Notes under the pieces: model-generated
Databases searched by the model: none
What the model was told of the DNA's origin: nothing
The model's input: the letters and a program-made list of their open reading frames with translations, nothing else
Program-made: the position numbers and the translations under genes
Shown: one piece after another, positions 36,147 through 45,549 of the stretch
How the letters are laid out: the number at the start of each line of letters is the position of its first letter
Position numbering within the stretch: the first letter of the stretch is position 1
Assembly: GCF_000170795.1 (NCBI RefSeq)
Contig: NZ_ABCM01000001.1
Coordinates: 248,001-312,000 of the forward strand
Reading direction: 5' to 3'
Length of the DNA: 64,000 nt
Origin: Pedobacter sp. BAL39
GTDB taxonomy: Bacteria; Bacteroidota; Bacteroidia; Sphingobacteriales; Sphingobacteriaceae

Positions 36147-36446
36147 TTAGTGTTTCGACACTTCATCAATTACTTGCTGTTCCTTCAGCGCATCGACATT
36201 ATTTTTATTACCGAAGTTTTGTGTTTTTTCTGCAAAATAATCCAGGATCCCTACAATAGCATCCAGGTTATCAGAAACACGCTGGTGCATATCAGGAAGA
36301 TCTTTATCCAGCCTTTTATCTCCTAAATCAATATTATCTACTTCAATTTTTCCCAACTTTTGTATGATGGCCTGTTGTGAATGTTGTAAATCTTCCAACT
36401 CTCTGACAATCTTTTGCATCAACTCAAACTTTTTTAAAGTATCCAT
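36147..36446 (-). CDS. Hypothetical helical protein, 99 residues
   Basis: The ATG at 36446 is preferred over an in-frame TTG 27 bases upstream. The product is hydrophilic and mostly helical, with a heptad-like N-terminus (LKKFELMQKIVRELEDLQ) suggesting a coiled coil and no signal peptide. I do not recognise the family. It is flanked by a terminator on one side and the divergent TPR gene on the other. Confidence 0.6.
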   Translation of the reverse strand: MDTLKKFELMQKIVRELEDLQHSQQAIIQKLGKIEVDNIDLGDKRLDKDLPDMHQRVSDNLDAIVGILDYFAEKTQNFGNKNNVDALKEQQVIDEVSKH

Positions 36447-36531
36447 ATGTTTATGTATTAAATTAACATTCAATTTATACCCTAATCAACCAATTACCTT
36501 GCCACTATGTTTTTTAATTTTTCAATTAACG

Positions 36532-36539
36532 TATTTTTG
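36532..36539 (+). promoter_or_regulatory. -7 box TATTTTTG for the TPR gene
   Basis: Fits TAnnTTTG, about 70 bases upstream of the likely ATG at 36611. Confidence 0.4.
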
Positions 36540-36610
36540 GCATTAAAGCTGTGGTCTTACGTAGCGCGAAGATGCCACCTAAACTCACAGAGAAGACATT
36601 TGTAAAAGAC

Positions 36611-37759
36611 ATGAAGAAACTACTTTTTATCGCTGCAATACTTACATTTCATCTCCATGCCTTTGGGCAGTCAAAATCGAACGCGGCGCAGGAACAGCAA
36701 CTGCTCAGTTACCTTCAGAAACAGGACTACGCAGCTGCCTCAAAGTATGTCGATAGTGTTTATCAGGAAAACACCAACGATCCGGTCCAGCTTGCGCAAC
36801 TGGCATATGCCCATCTGATGGCTGGAAAGTTGCTGAAATCGGAAGCACAATACCTGAGAATTCAACAACAGCACCCCAATAACTTAGCTGCAATACAGGG
36901 TTTAGCGGGCATCAGCCTTAAAAGGGGCAACATTAAAAAAGCCAAAGATTATTACCGGGAAGCCATCCGCGTGGATAGCACCAATGCGTTATCTTATAAA
37001 CAACTGGCATCGCTTAGCAGCAAAGGTCCGCAAGATGTCTATCTCGCTTACCTTAAAAAAGCAAATAGTCTCGATCCCGGCGATGCTGAAGTTGCTGTCG
37101 GGTTAGGCAATTTGTATGTGCAAAAAGAAGAATACAGTCAGGCAGACGCGGTGCTGACCCCGGCGATTAGAGCCGACAGCAGCAACCTGCGCTTATTGGA
37201 GCTAAAGATGCCGGTACACATCGCAGCAAAAAAATATGAAGATGCTGTAGCCACGGGAGAACACTTACTCGCTCAGGGCGACAGCTCCACTATGGTACTC
37301 AATGAGCTTGGCAAGACCTATTTCCTGCTGTTGCAATATCAGAAAGCACTGAATTGTTTCCTTAAGATAGACAAGAAGGAAATGAGTGAAGAAACGCTGG
37401 CTTATCAGGTTGCGCAATCCTACCGTGGCTTGAGGGATTACAAAAGTGCTATCCCCTATCTGGAGAATTCCATCCGGGAGGGGATTTCTTCCAAAACGGC
37501 TTCATATTATGGCGTCCTTGGAGACTCCTTTGAAAGAATCAATAAAAACCAGGAGGCCAATGCCGCCTATAAGGAAGGGCTCAAATTTGAGAATAACGGA
37601 AGTTTGTATTATAACATCGCACTTGTTTACGAGAACAAACTGAATGATAAAAAGAACGCAATAGAATACTATACCTTGTACCAGAAGACGCTTGATCAGA
37701 ATAAACAGGCCAAGACCATAAAATTCATCAAAAGTAAAATTGAGGAGCTGAAAAGATAA
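36611..37759 (+). CDS. Secreted tetratricopeptide-repeat protein
   Basis: I place the start at the ATG at 36611 because it yields a clean signal peptide (MKKLLFIAAILTFHLHAFG, cleavage before QSK); the longer frame adds 20 polar residues before it. The 382-residue product carries tandem TPR units, for example AAIQGLAGISLKRGNIKKAKDYYREAIR, LGNLYVQKEEYSQADAVL and LGKTYFLLLQYQKALNCF. TPRs mediate protein contacts, here in the periplasm or outer membrane. The partner is unknown. Confidence 0.85.
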   Translation: MKKLLFIAAILTFHLHAFGQSKSNAAQEQQLLSYLQKQDYAAASKYVDSVYQENTNDPVQLAQLAYAHLMAGKLLKSEAQYLRIQQQHPNNLAAIQGLAGISLKRGNIKKAKDYYREAIRVDSTNALSYKQLASLSSKGPQDVYLAYLKKANSLDPGDAEVAVGLGNLYVQKEEYSQADAVLTPAIRADSSNLRLLELKMPVHIAAKKYEDAVATGEHLLAQGDSSTMVLNELGKTYFLLLQYQKALNCFLKIDKKEMSEETLAYQVAQSYRGLRDYKSAIPYLENSIREGISSKTASYYGVLGDSFERINKNQEANAAYKEGLKFENNGSLYYNIALVYENKLNDKKNAIEYYTLYQKTLDQNKQAKTIKFIKSKIEELKR

Positions 37760-37783
37760 TGATGCAACGGGCTAAAGCAAAGT

Positions 37784-38368
37784 TTATCTCCTGCTCAGCC
37801 TTGCCACATATTTACCAATGATATCAAATTCAATGTTTACCTGATCGCCTGCGGATACCTCGGAAAGGTTGGTATGCTCAAAGGTATAAGGAATGATAAA
37901 CACAGAGAATTCGTCATCAGCAGAATTAACGACGGTCAGGCTGATTCCATTGACACACACTGACCCCTTTTCCACGGTGATATTCCCCATCCCTACATCG
38001 TACTTAAACCGGTACTCCCAGCTGCCATCCAGTGCCTCTTGTTTGATACATATAGCAGTTTGATCTACATGCCCCTGTACAATATGTCCGTCCAGGCGGC
38101 CATTCATCTGCATGCAACGTTCAAGGTTGACTTTACTTCCAACTTTCAGCTGACTAAGATTGGTCTTTTCCAGTGTTTCCTGAATGGCAGTAACGGTATG
38201 TGTGTTGTCGGTCAGTCCGACTACGGTAAGGCAGACCCCGTTATGTGCCACACTCTGATCAATCTTCAATTCATTACTCAATTCTGAAGTGATGGTAAAA
38301 TGTAGGTTGGTACCTTCTTCAGCTATGGCAGAGACCACACCAAATTTCTCAATAATTCCTGTAAACAT
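37784..38368 (-). CDS. ribE: Riboflavin synthase
   Basis: The enzyme joins two lumazine molecules to make riboflavin. The start is set at the ATG at 38368 because riboflavin synthases begin MFTGIIE; the in-frame extension of 26 codons is probably leader. At 194 residues it contains the expected two similar barrels, each with a SLT motif (VCLTV in the first half and GISLTV in the second), plus MNGRLDGHIVQGHVD. Two overlapping -7 boxes lie about 135-150 bases upstream. I saw no FMN riboswitch in the leader. Confidence 0.95.
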   Translation of the reverse strand: MFTGIIEKFGVVSAIAEEGTNLHFTITSELSNELKIDQSVAHNGVCLTVVGLTDNTHTVTAIQETLEKTNLSQLKVGSKVNLERCMQMNGRLDGHIVQGHVDQTAICIKQEALDGSWEYRFKYDVGMGNITVEKGSVCVNGISLTVVNSADDEFSVFIIPYTFEHTNLSEVSAGDQVNIEFDIIGKYVARLSRR

Positions 38369-38502
38369 AAGTTGCGCGCTTCTAATTATATTCTGTTCTG
38401 TTTTTACTTCTGGACTTTCCGACAAGTTACACCTGTGATTCTCCATAACGCGACGCTTTACCCAAAGGTGAAATGTGCCCGTCTATCTATCGCAAAATTA
38501 CC

Positions 38503-38519
38503 AAAAGTAAGTAGAGTTT
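38503..38519 (-). promoter_or_regulatory. Two adjacent -7 boxes upstream of ribE
   Basis: On the minus strand TACTTTTG (38512-38519) is followed by TAATTTTG (38503-38510); both fit TAnnTTTG. A transcript from here would have a leader of about 130 bases. Confidence 0.4.
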
Positions 38520-38589
38520 ATGTCCCTGGAATGTGATATTCATCTATAGTAAAGATTTTCAGTTATGTTCACAAAGATCTTCAGCAATT

Positions 38590-39612
38590 TTACAGGTGTT
38601 TGAAGTTTTCGATGGCCATGTCGATCATGGCCGGACTGATGTCAAGGTGAGTAACCAATCTGATTGTTTTGGGCCCGGTTGCCGAGCAAGCAATCCCCTT
38701 TTCAGCCAGCTGATGTAAGAGCTTCTCAGTTATGATACCCGCTGCGACCTCAAATATCACGATATTGGTTTCTACAGGTATTACATTTGCCACAAAAGAA
38801 AGTGGAAGTAGTGCGGCTTCGAGGGCTTTGGCGTGAAGTTGGTCTTCCGCGAGTCTTTCCACATGATGGTCCAACGCATAGATGCCCGCTGCTGCGAGAA
38901 AGCCGGCCTGGCGCATTCCGCCACCAAAGGCTTTCCTGATTTTACGCGCTTTCAGGATCATTTCTTTACTGCCCAGAAGTACTGAGCCCACAGGCGCACC
39001 AAGCCCCTTAGACAGACAAACGGAAATGCCGTCAAAATACTGACCATATTTCCGGGAATCATCTCCTGTAGCAACCAAGGCATTGAATATACGCGCGCCG
39101 TCGAGATGTAGCCTCAGCCCTTTGATGTTACAAAGTGTATGTATTGGTTCGATCTGGCTAAGTGTATAACAGGCGCCACCACCTTTGTTGACAGTATTTT
39201 CCAGTACCACAAGGCTGGACTGCGGATAATGGATATTGGACTCATTGATTTCTGGTTCAATCAGTTCGGGAGTAAGAATTCCCCGTTCCCCATTTAGTAA
39301 CCTGACTGAGGCCATGGAATGGTAGGCAATGCCACCACCCTCATAGCGGTATACATGAGCAGTCTGATCACAGATCACCTCGTCCATCGGCTGTGTAAAA
39401 CACTTAATGGCAATCTGGTTACTCATCGTTCCTGAGGGACAAAACAAACCGGCCTCCATATGAAACTTCGTCGCAAGTTTTGTTTCCAGCTGACAGACAG
39501 TTTCATCCTCTTCAAAGACGTCATCTCCGACTTTTGCAGTCATCATTGCCTCCAGCATCCCTGCAGTTGGCCTCGTCACCGTATCACTTCTAAAATCAAT
39601 CTTGATTGCCAT
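38590..39612 (-). CDS. ltaE: Low-specificity L-threonine aldolase
   Basis: This PLP enzyme splits threonine or allo-threonine to glycine and acetaldehyde. At 340 residues it shows the family start IDFRSDTVTRPT, GDDVFEEDETVCQLE, LHLDGARIFNA with the cofactor-binding Asp, and the Schiff-base Lys in SVCLSKGLGAPVGS. Related beta-eliminating lyases share the fold, but the N-terminal motif is typical of threonine aldolase. It is monocistronic here. Confidence 0.92.
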   Translation of the reverse strand: MAIKIDFRSDTVTRPTAGMLEAMMTAKVGDDVFEEDETVCQLETKLATKFHMEAGLFCPSGTMSNQIAIKCFTQPMDEVICDQTAHVYRYEGGGIAYHSMASVRLLNGERGILTPELIEPEINESNIHYPQSSLVVLENTVNKGGGACYTLSQIEPIHTLCNIKGLRLHLDGARIFNALVATGDDSRKYGQYFDGISVCLSKGLGAPVGSVLLGSKEMILKARKIRKAFGGGMRQAGFLAAAGIYALDHHVERLAEDQLHAKALEAALLPLSFVANVIPVETNIVIFEVAAGIITEKLLHQLAEKGIACSATGPKTIRLVTHLDISPAMIDMAIENFKHL

Positions 39613-39954
39613 ATTTATTTGATCAGTAAATACAAATATTGAAAAAAAAATATCTCGTGTGCTTTTTTATTTCAAATAGTACCTGGGTGCCGACATTTAT
39701 TTCCTCCGCTACAATAATGTAATCTGATTTGCCTTCCAAAAAATTGGGCATAAACCTTATTTAAATAGTCGCTAAAATGATTTTATGGAGAAAAAAGATG
39801 TTTAACCATGTTTTTAAAAGCGTCACTTTGACGAATATCTATACAGTGGTGATTTATTTTTCATTTTGGCATGATTTTAAGACCCTAAGCATGTGTTCAG
39901 GCATAAATACCCGTTCGGAAATTTGGATTTTAAAATAACAAGTGTATTTTAGCT

Positions 39955-39970
39955 TAGTGTTTAATTAACA
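39955..39970. promoter_or_regulatory. Candidate operator TAGTGT-N7-ACA, site 1
   Basis: TAGTGT, seven A/T bases, then ACA. The same spacing appears at 41944-41960 and 42170-42186. It lies 168 bases upstream of the kinase gene. Confidence 0.4.
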
Positions 39971-40073
39971 ATATGGTAACCTAAAGACCATAGGAATAAT
40001 AACCAAAAAAGAGCCTTTGAGCGTATCTGAAGGCCTAAATTTATGAACAGAGCAAAAAATAAAAATTAAATTT

Positions 40074-40136
40074 ATGAAAAAAACACAACCAAAAGCAGCA
40101 GGTTTATTTACTTTTATCCCGAAAAAATCAAATTAA
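40074..40136 (+). CDS. Candidate 20-residue peptide upstream of kinase
   Basis: The ATG at 40074 begins a 20-codon frame (basic, MKKTQPKAAGLFTF...PKKSN). Its TAA is separated by one base from the ATG of the kinase gene, so it could couple translation. No family is recognised; the short length makes chance likely. Confidence 0.3.
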   Translation: MKKTQPKAAGLFTFIPKKSN

Positions 40137-40137
40137 G

Positions 40138-40998
40138 ATGATAGTAATCGCAGACGGTGGTTCAACCAAAACCAATTGGTGTCTAATCAATGAAGCTGGC
40201 AGAAAGATCTTATTCAACACAGAAGGATACAATCCCTATTTCTCAGACACCAAATATATTGTTGATTCGTTAAGAAAAACACTTCCGGATCATTTGGAAA
40301 CAGATAAATTAACGCAGGTAAATTACTACGGTGCTGGCTGCTCTACAGATGCCAAGCGTAAGATTGTAGCTGATGCCATGCAACAGGTTTTTGTGAATGC
40401 GGAGGTCAACATTGGTCACGATTTACTGGCATCATGCCGTGCATTGCTGGGTGATAATGCGGGTTTTGCCGCGATTCTGGGTACAGGGACCAACTCCTGC
40501 CTGTATGACGGAAGTGACATCACACTCAACATCGACTCACTGGGCTATTTCCTGGGTGACGAAGGCAGTGGATGTTTCATTGGAAAAAGAATTCTGAGCG
40601 ACTACATGAAAGGCTATATGCCTAAAGGACTGCGGGAAAGTTTTTATGACAACTATGCCTTGACCAATGAAGACATTTTTGATAACATTTACAACAAGCC
40701 CCTGCCAAACAGGTTTTGTGCAAGCTTCAGTAAGTTCTTATACGATTACAAGGACAATTATGAGGATTATACCTTTGCAACGATAGATTATGCGTTCACT
40801 GCATTCTTTGAGAACCTTGTTATCCATTACCCGAACTATAAAGATTATAAGCTGAACTGTGTAGGTTCTGTTGGCTACAGTTTCAGGGATATTCTGAGTA
40901 TTGTTGCTGATCGTTATGAAATGGGTATCGGTAAAATTATCCGTTCACCTATAGATGACCTGGTAAATTACCACATCGAAGCGGCAAAAAAAGCCTAA
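40138..40998 (+). CDS. BadF/BcrA-family sugar kinase, N-acetylglucosamine kinase-like
   Basis: The 286-residue ASKHA-fold kinase has an intact phosphate-1 motif ADGGSTKTNW (Asp6 and Lys11), a catalytic Asp region IGHDLLAS near residue 100, the phosphate-2 motif AILGTGTNS and the LGDEGSG adenosine region. This is the N-acetylglucosamine kinase branch of the BadF family, which phosphorylates amino sugars or related compounds; the exact sugar is not certain. A paralog with a degraded first motif lies 2.2 kb downstream. A terminator follows. Confidence 0.85.
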   Translation: MIVIADGGSTKTNWCLINEAGRKILFNTEGYNPYFSDTKYIVDSLRKTLPDHLETDKLTQVNYYGAGCSTDAKRKIVADAMQQVFVNAEVNIGHDLLASCRALLGDNAGFAAILGTGTNSCLYDGSDITLNIDSLGYFLGDEGSGCFIGKRILSDYMKGYMPKGLRESFYDNYALTNEDIFDNIYNKPLPNRFCASFSKFLYDYKDNYEDYTFATIDYAFTAFFENLVIHYPNYKDYKLNCVGSVGYSFRDILSIVADRYEMGIGKIIRSPIDDLVNYHIEAAKKA

Positions 40999-41022
40999 GA
41001 CTAGAATTTATACCACATAAGC

Positions 41023-41037
41023 GATTACCTGGTAATC
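41023..41037. promoter_or_regulatory. Perfect 15-base palindrome GATTACC-T-GGTAATC
   Basis: Two 7-base arms flank a single T, 25 bases after the kinase stop and just before the terminator. It could be an operator or a DNA-binding site. Confidence 0.4.
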
Positions 41038-41042
41038 ATCAT

Positions 41043-41074
41043 AAAGCCATCCCATTGAATGAGATGGCTTTTTT
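41043..41074 (+). terminator. Intrinsic terminator after kinase gene
   Basis: AAAGCCATC (41043-41051) pairs with GATGGCTTT (41063-41071) around an 11-base loop, followed by T. It lies about 45 bases after the kinase stop. Confidence 0.85.
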
Positions 41075-41118
41075 CTTAAGAACAGAATGGTAAATCCCGT
41101 GCTCCCTGGGTAATCGGG

Positions 41119-41808
41119 CTAGAAAGAAATCTCCTTGCCAAACAACTTGGCATACCTGCGTTTATCAAATTTGTAAAGTGTTGCGGCCCTGAAAGAAACT
41201 CCTTTTTGTTTTTCTTCGAGGTCTTTCAGGACACCAAAACTGAGCATCTTTTTCCTGAAATTCCTTTTGTCCAGCTTTTTGTTGAGGATAATCTCATAGA
41301 CATTCTGCAGCTGGGTGAGGGTAAATTTCTCCGGTAGCAGCTCGAAGGCAATGGGCTGGTGTTTGATGCGTCTTTTAATTTTCTCGAGGCCTTTGTCGAA
41401 AATCTGCTGGTGGTCAAATGCAAGTTTAGGAAGCTCTTTCACATTGATCCAGTGTGCCTGTTTCGCATAAGTGCTTAATGGCTTTGGCGACTTATCGCCT
41501 CCCAGTCTGAGGAGTGCATAGTAGGCAATACTTACCACTCTTCCCTGTGGGTGCCTGTTGACATCACCAAAGGTGTAATACTGTTCCATATAGACATTGC
41601 TGAGACTGGTCAGCTCGTGCAGAATCCTGGCTGCAGACTGATCGAGGCTTTCATCCATCGCCACAAGGTTTCCGGGCAGTGCCCACCAGTCTTTAAAAGG
41701 CTCCTCATTCCTTTCGATCAAAAGGATCTTCAATTCTCCTTCATCAAATCCAAAAAGCACACAATCAATTGAGAAAGTGGAATTAAAATGTGGTAAAACT
41801 TCTTTCAA
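41119..41808 (-). CDS. NUDIX-domain winged-helix regulator (NrtR/AraR-like)
   Basis: The 229-residue protein has an N-terminal NUDIX domain and a C-terminal winged helix (about residues 150-229, ending AKLFGKEISF). The Nudix box is degenerate: where REUXEEXGU is expected there is RILHELTSL, losing the first Glu and one of the paired Glu residues. This is usual for NrtR-type regulators, which sense a sugar or nucleotide instead of hydrolysing it. It lies between a sugar kinase and pfkA, so a glycolytic or amino-sugar regulon is likely. No ligand can be assigned. Confidence 0.85.
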   Translation of the reverse strand: MKEVLPHFNSTFSIDCVLFGFDEGELKILLIERNEEPFKDWWALPGNLVAMDESLDQSAARILHELTSLSNVYMEQYYTFGDVNRHPQGRVVSIAYYALLRLGGDKSPKPLSTYAKQAHWINVKELPKLAFDHQQIFDKGLEKIKRRIKHQPIAFELLPEKFTLTQLQNVYEIILNKKLDKRNFRKKMLSFGVLKDLEEKQKGVSFRAATLYKFDKRRYAKLFGKEISF

Positions 41809-41855
41809 AATATTTAACGTTATTTTCTAAGTAAATTGATGTACGTACGTCCGGG

Positions 41856-41886
41856 ATTGATCTGTCCCTGATTTCATCAGATCAAT
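41856..41886. promoter_or_regulatory. Dyad ATTGATCTG/CAGATCAAT near the regulator
   Basis: A 9-base inverted repeat with a 13-base spacer, centred about 60 bases upstream of the regulator's ATG. It may be a self-regulation site. Confidence 0.4.
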
Positions 41887-41943
41887 TGAGACAAATATAC
41901 CCAGGTTGTCACGAATTAACCAATATAGAGAGAATACTTAACA

Positions 41944-41960
41944 TAGTGTATTTTTCACAC
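41944..41960. promoter_or_regulatory. Candidate operator TAGTGT-N7-ACAC, site 2
   Basis: TAGTGT, ATTTTTC, then ACAC: a GTGT/ACAC dyad with seven bases between. It lies about 136 bases upstream of the regulator gene. Confidence 0.45.
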
Positions 41961-42169
41961 TGAAATTCTTCAGATTATTTGAGCAGCATAAAAGTGAGTG
42001 AGATCATTTTACATAAGGAGACGTCATTTTAAATTTGCTAAAACCTTTTATAGTAAAAATGGGTCTGAGCAATCAATGTGGGGAACTGATTGAAATTTAA
42101 TTTTTAATTACAATGTCAAATAAATATACTTGTTACCGAATTAAAGGGGAAAATATAAAATAAATTACT

Positions 42170-42186
42170 TAGTGTAAATAATACAC
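42170..42186. promoter_or_regulatory. Candidate operator TAGTGT-N7-ACAC, site 3
   Basis: TAGTGT, AAATAAT, then ACAC. It lies directly upstream of a TATATTCG -7-like box (42189-42196) and 20 bases before the pfkA ATG, a typical repressor position. Confidence 0.5.
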
Positions 42187-42206
42187 GCTATATTCGTAGT
42201 ATAAAG

Positions 42207-43193
42207 ATGAAACCAAATATCAAAAATATCGCAGTATTGACTTCCGGTGGAGACGCACCAGGAATGAATGCATGTATCAGAGCAGTAGTACGCACGGGCA
42301 TTTACAATGGTGTCAATATGTTTGGTGTAATGCAGGGCTATCAGGGATTGATAAACAACAACATTATTCCTATGGATGCGAGGTCTGTCAGTAACATCAT
42401 TCATTTGGGGGGAACCATTTTAAAAACCGCACGCTGTCTGGAATTCAAGACAGAAGAGGGAATGGAAATTGCCTTTAACCATTTGAAAGAAAGGGAAATC
42501 GACGGACTTGTGGTGATCGGTGGGGACGGTACTTTTACCGGGGCACAGCGCTTTGGAAAGAAGTTTGGAATCCGTGTAATGGGTGTACCCGGCACGATCG
42601 ACAATGACCTTTACGGATCAGATTTCACCCTGGGATATGATACGGCCATCAATACGGTGATTGAAGCTATAGATAAAATCAGAGATACCGCCGATTCGCA
42701 TGACCGGCTTTTCTTCATAGAAGTAATGGGCAGGGATTCGGGGTGTATTGCACTGCGTAGTGCCATCTCCAGTGGAGCTGAGGCGGTATTACTTCCGGAG
42801 CGCGAAACGAGCCTGGATGAACTGATCAACCAGCTTGAGATCGGTGCAAAGACCAAGAAATCATCCAGTATCGTGATTGTTTCTGAGGGCCATAAAGCCG
42901 GTGGGGCTTATGATGTAGCGAAAAAGGTTAAGGAACGTTTTAACCATTATGACACAAAAGTCACTATATTAGGCCACCTTCAACGTGGGGGAAGCCCGAG
43001 TAGCTTTGACCGGATTCTTGGAAGCAGGCTAGGCTATGCCGCTGTCAATGAATTGCTGAGTGGCAACAGCATGCAGATGGTTGGTTTGTTCGGCAACGAG
43101 ATTAAAGCTACAAGCATAGATGAAGCACTGACAGGTCACAATTTCAAACTGGAAAGTGACTTATTGGAAATGACTAAAGTATTATCAATATAA
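42207..43193 (+). CDS. pfkA: ATP-dependent 6-phosphofructokinase
   Basis: The key glycolytic kinase makes fructose-1,6-bisphosphate. At 328 residues it has the ATP-binding start TSGGDAPGMNA, GGDGTFTGA, the catalytic PGTIDNDL with its Asp, the MGRDSGCIAL substrate region and LGHLQRGGSPSS. The last matches bacterial PfkA and the GGDG sequence indicates ATP rather than pyrophosphate use. It is the first gene of a probable operon with the kinase-like gene (2-base gap) and gapA, downstream of candidate operator sites. Confidence 0.96.
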   Translation: MKPNIKNIAVLTSGGDAPGMNACIRAVVRTGIYNGVNMFGVMQGYQGLINNNIIPMDARSVSNIIHLGGTILKTARCLEFKTEEGMEIAFNHLKEREIDGLVVIGGDGTFTGAQRFGKKFGIRVMGVPGTIDNDLYGSDFTLGYDTAINTVIEAIDKIRDTADSHDRLFFIEVMGRDSGCIALRSAISSGAEAVLLPERETSLDELINQLEIGAKTKKSSSIVIVSEGHKAGGAYDVAKKVKERFNHYDTKVTILGHLQRGGSPSSFDRILGSRLGYAAVNELLSGNSMQMVGLFGNEIKATSIDEALTGHNFKLESDLLEMTKVLSI

Positions 43194-43195
43194 AT

Positions 43196-45044
<1,849 letters not shown>

Positions 45045-45072
45045 GGTAAGAGGTACAATAGTACCTTTTGTC

Positions 45073-45111
45073 AAAAAAAGGGATGTTTCTACATGATACA
45101 TCCCTTTTTTT
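45073..45111 (+). terminator. Intrinsic terminator after gapA
   Basis: A perfect 14-base inverted repeat (45073-45086 with 45098-45111) has A and T runs, allowing both directions. A smaller GGTAC/GTACC hairpin precedes it. Confidence 0.9.
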
Positions 45112-45349
45112 ATAAAAAGCCAACTTCATCAAGTGAATACGGCATCTCTTCACACAAAAAGCCAAATGAAGACAAGATTTGTCTTACAGCAGTGGCACAG
45201 GGGATTGCACTCACTATTCTCAATACCTTATCCACGTCATCGAAGTCGAATGACCAGTTGTTTTCCCCAAACAGGGTATTAAAAATAGGTCTGATGTAAG
45301 TCAGCTCCTTACGACTGTTAACTGATGTCCTAAAAATTATAATATTCAT
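45110..45349 (-). CDS. Hypothetical 79-residue protein (ferredoxin-like fold?)
   Basis: The small soluble protein starts MNIIIFRTSVNSRKEL and contains NNWSFDFDDVDKVLRIVS, an alternating strand-helix-strand order like the heavy-metal-associated/ferredoxin-like fold, but without the CxxC of metal binders. I recall similar short conserved proteins in Bacteroidota without a known role. The antisense frame at 45093-45299 is less convincing. Its stop lies in the gapA terminator, which probably ends both transcripts. Confidence 0.65.
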   Translation of the reverse strand: MNIIIFRTSVNSRKELTYIRPIFNTLFGENNWSFDFDDVDKVLRIVSAIPCATAVRQILSSFGFLCEEMPYSLDEVGFL

Positions 45350-45535
45350 AACCTTTCATTTTTTAAGCCTTCCGGATTGATGTTTGATCAATATCCGATG
45401 CTGACGATACTAAGTTGAGAATTTGTAAAGCATTATAAAGCCGCGACCGGCTGAACAGGACAAAAAGGTAGGTGAACAGCAACAATTTGCCGGTAAATGC
45501 ATTTGTAATGAATACAAAGTTCCTGATATTTTTAC

Positions 45536-45543
45536 TAATTTTG
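45536..45543 (+). promoter_or_regulatory. -7 box TAATTTTG for the DUF763 gene
   Basis: Fits TAnnTTTG and ends 6 bases before the ATG at 45550, supporting that start and a leaderless transcript. Confidence 0.5.
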
Positions 45544-45549
45544 TTAGCA

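Larger units (their letters stand above)
39613..40137. other. 525-base leader/spacer upstream of kinase gene
   Basis: This AT-rich region lies between divergent ltaE and the NAGK-type kinase. It contains a TAGTGT-N7-ACA site at 39955-39970 and two short plus-strand ORFs near the 3' end (8 codons at 40043 and 20 codons at 40074), each preceded by the repeated sequence AAATTTATGAA. The rest shows no recognisable gene. Confidence 0.6.
41809..42206. other. 398-base divergent control region, regulator/pfkA
   Basis: This is AT-rich with several dyads: ATTGATCTG/CAGATCAAT (41856-41886), the palindrome GTACGTAC (41841-41848), and TAGTGT-N7-ACAC at 41944-41960 and 42170-42186. A TAAATTTG -7 box is at 42030-42037 and TATATTCG at 42189-42196. 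No gene is supported in it. Confidence 0.65.

Noticed and set aside
38369..38446. 26-residue extension of riboflavin synthase
   Set aside because: The family starts at MFTGIIE, so this is leader sequence in frame by chance.
38369..38589. FMN riboswitch upstream of riboflavin synthase
   Set aside because: None of the conserved FMN-riboswitch core blocks could be found in the leader.
42059..42100. 13-codon ORF in the pfkA leader
   Set aside because: Too short to separate from chance, with no supporting ribosome site.
45093..45299. 68-codon plus-strand frame after gapA
   Set aside because: It starts inside the terminator stem, and the opposite frame at 45110-45349 has a more protein-like sequence.
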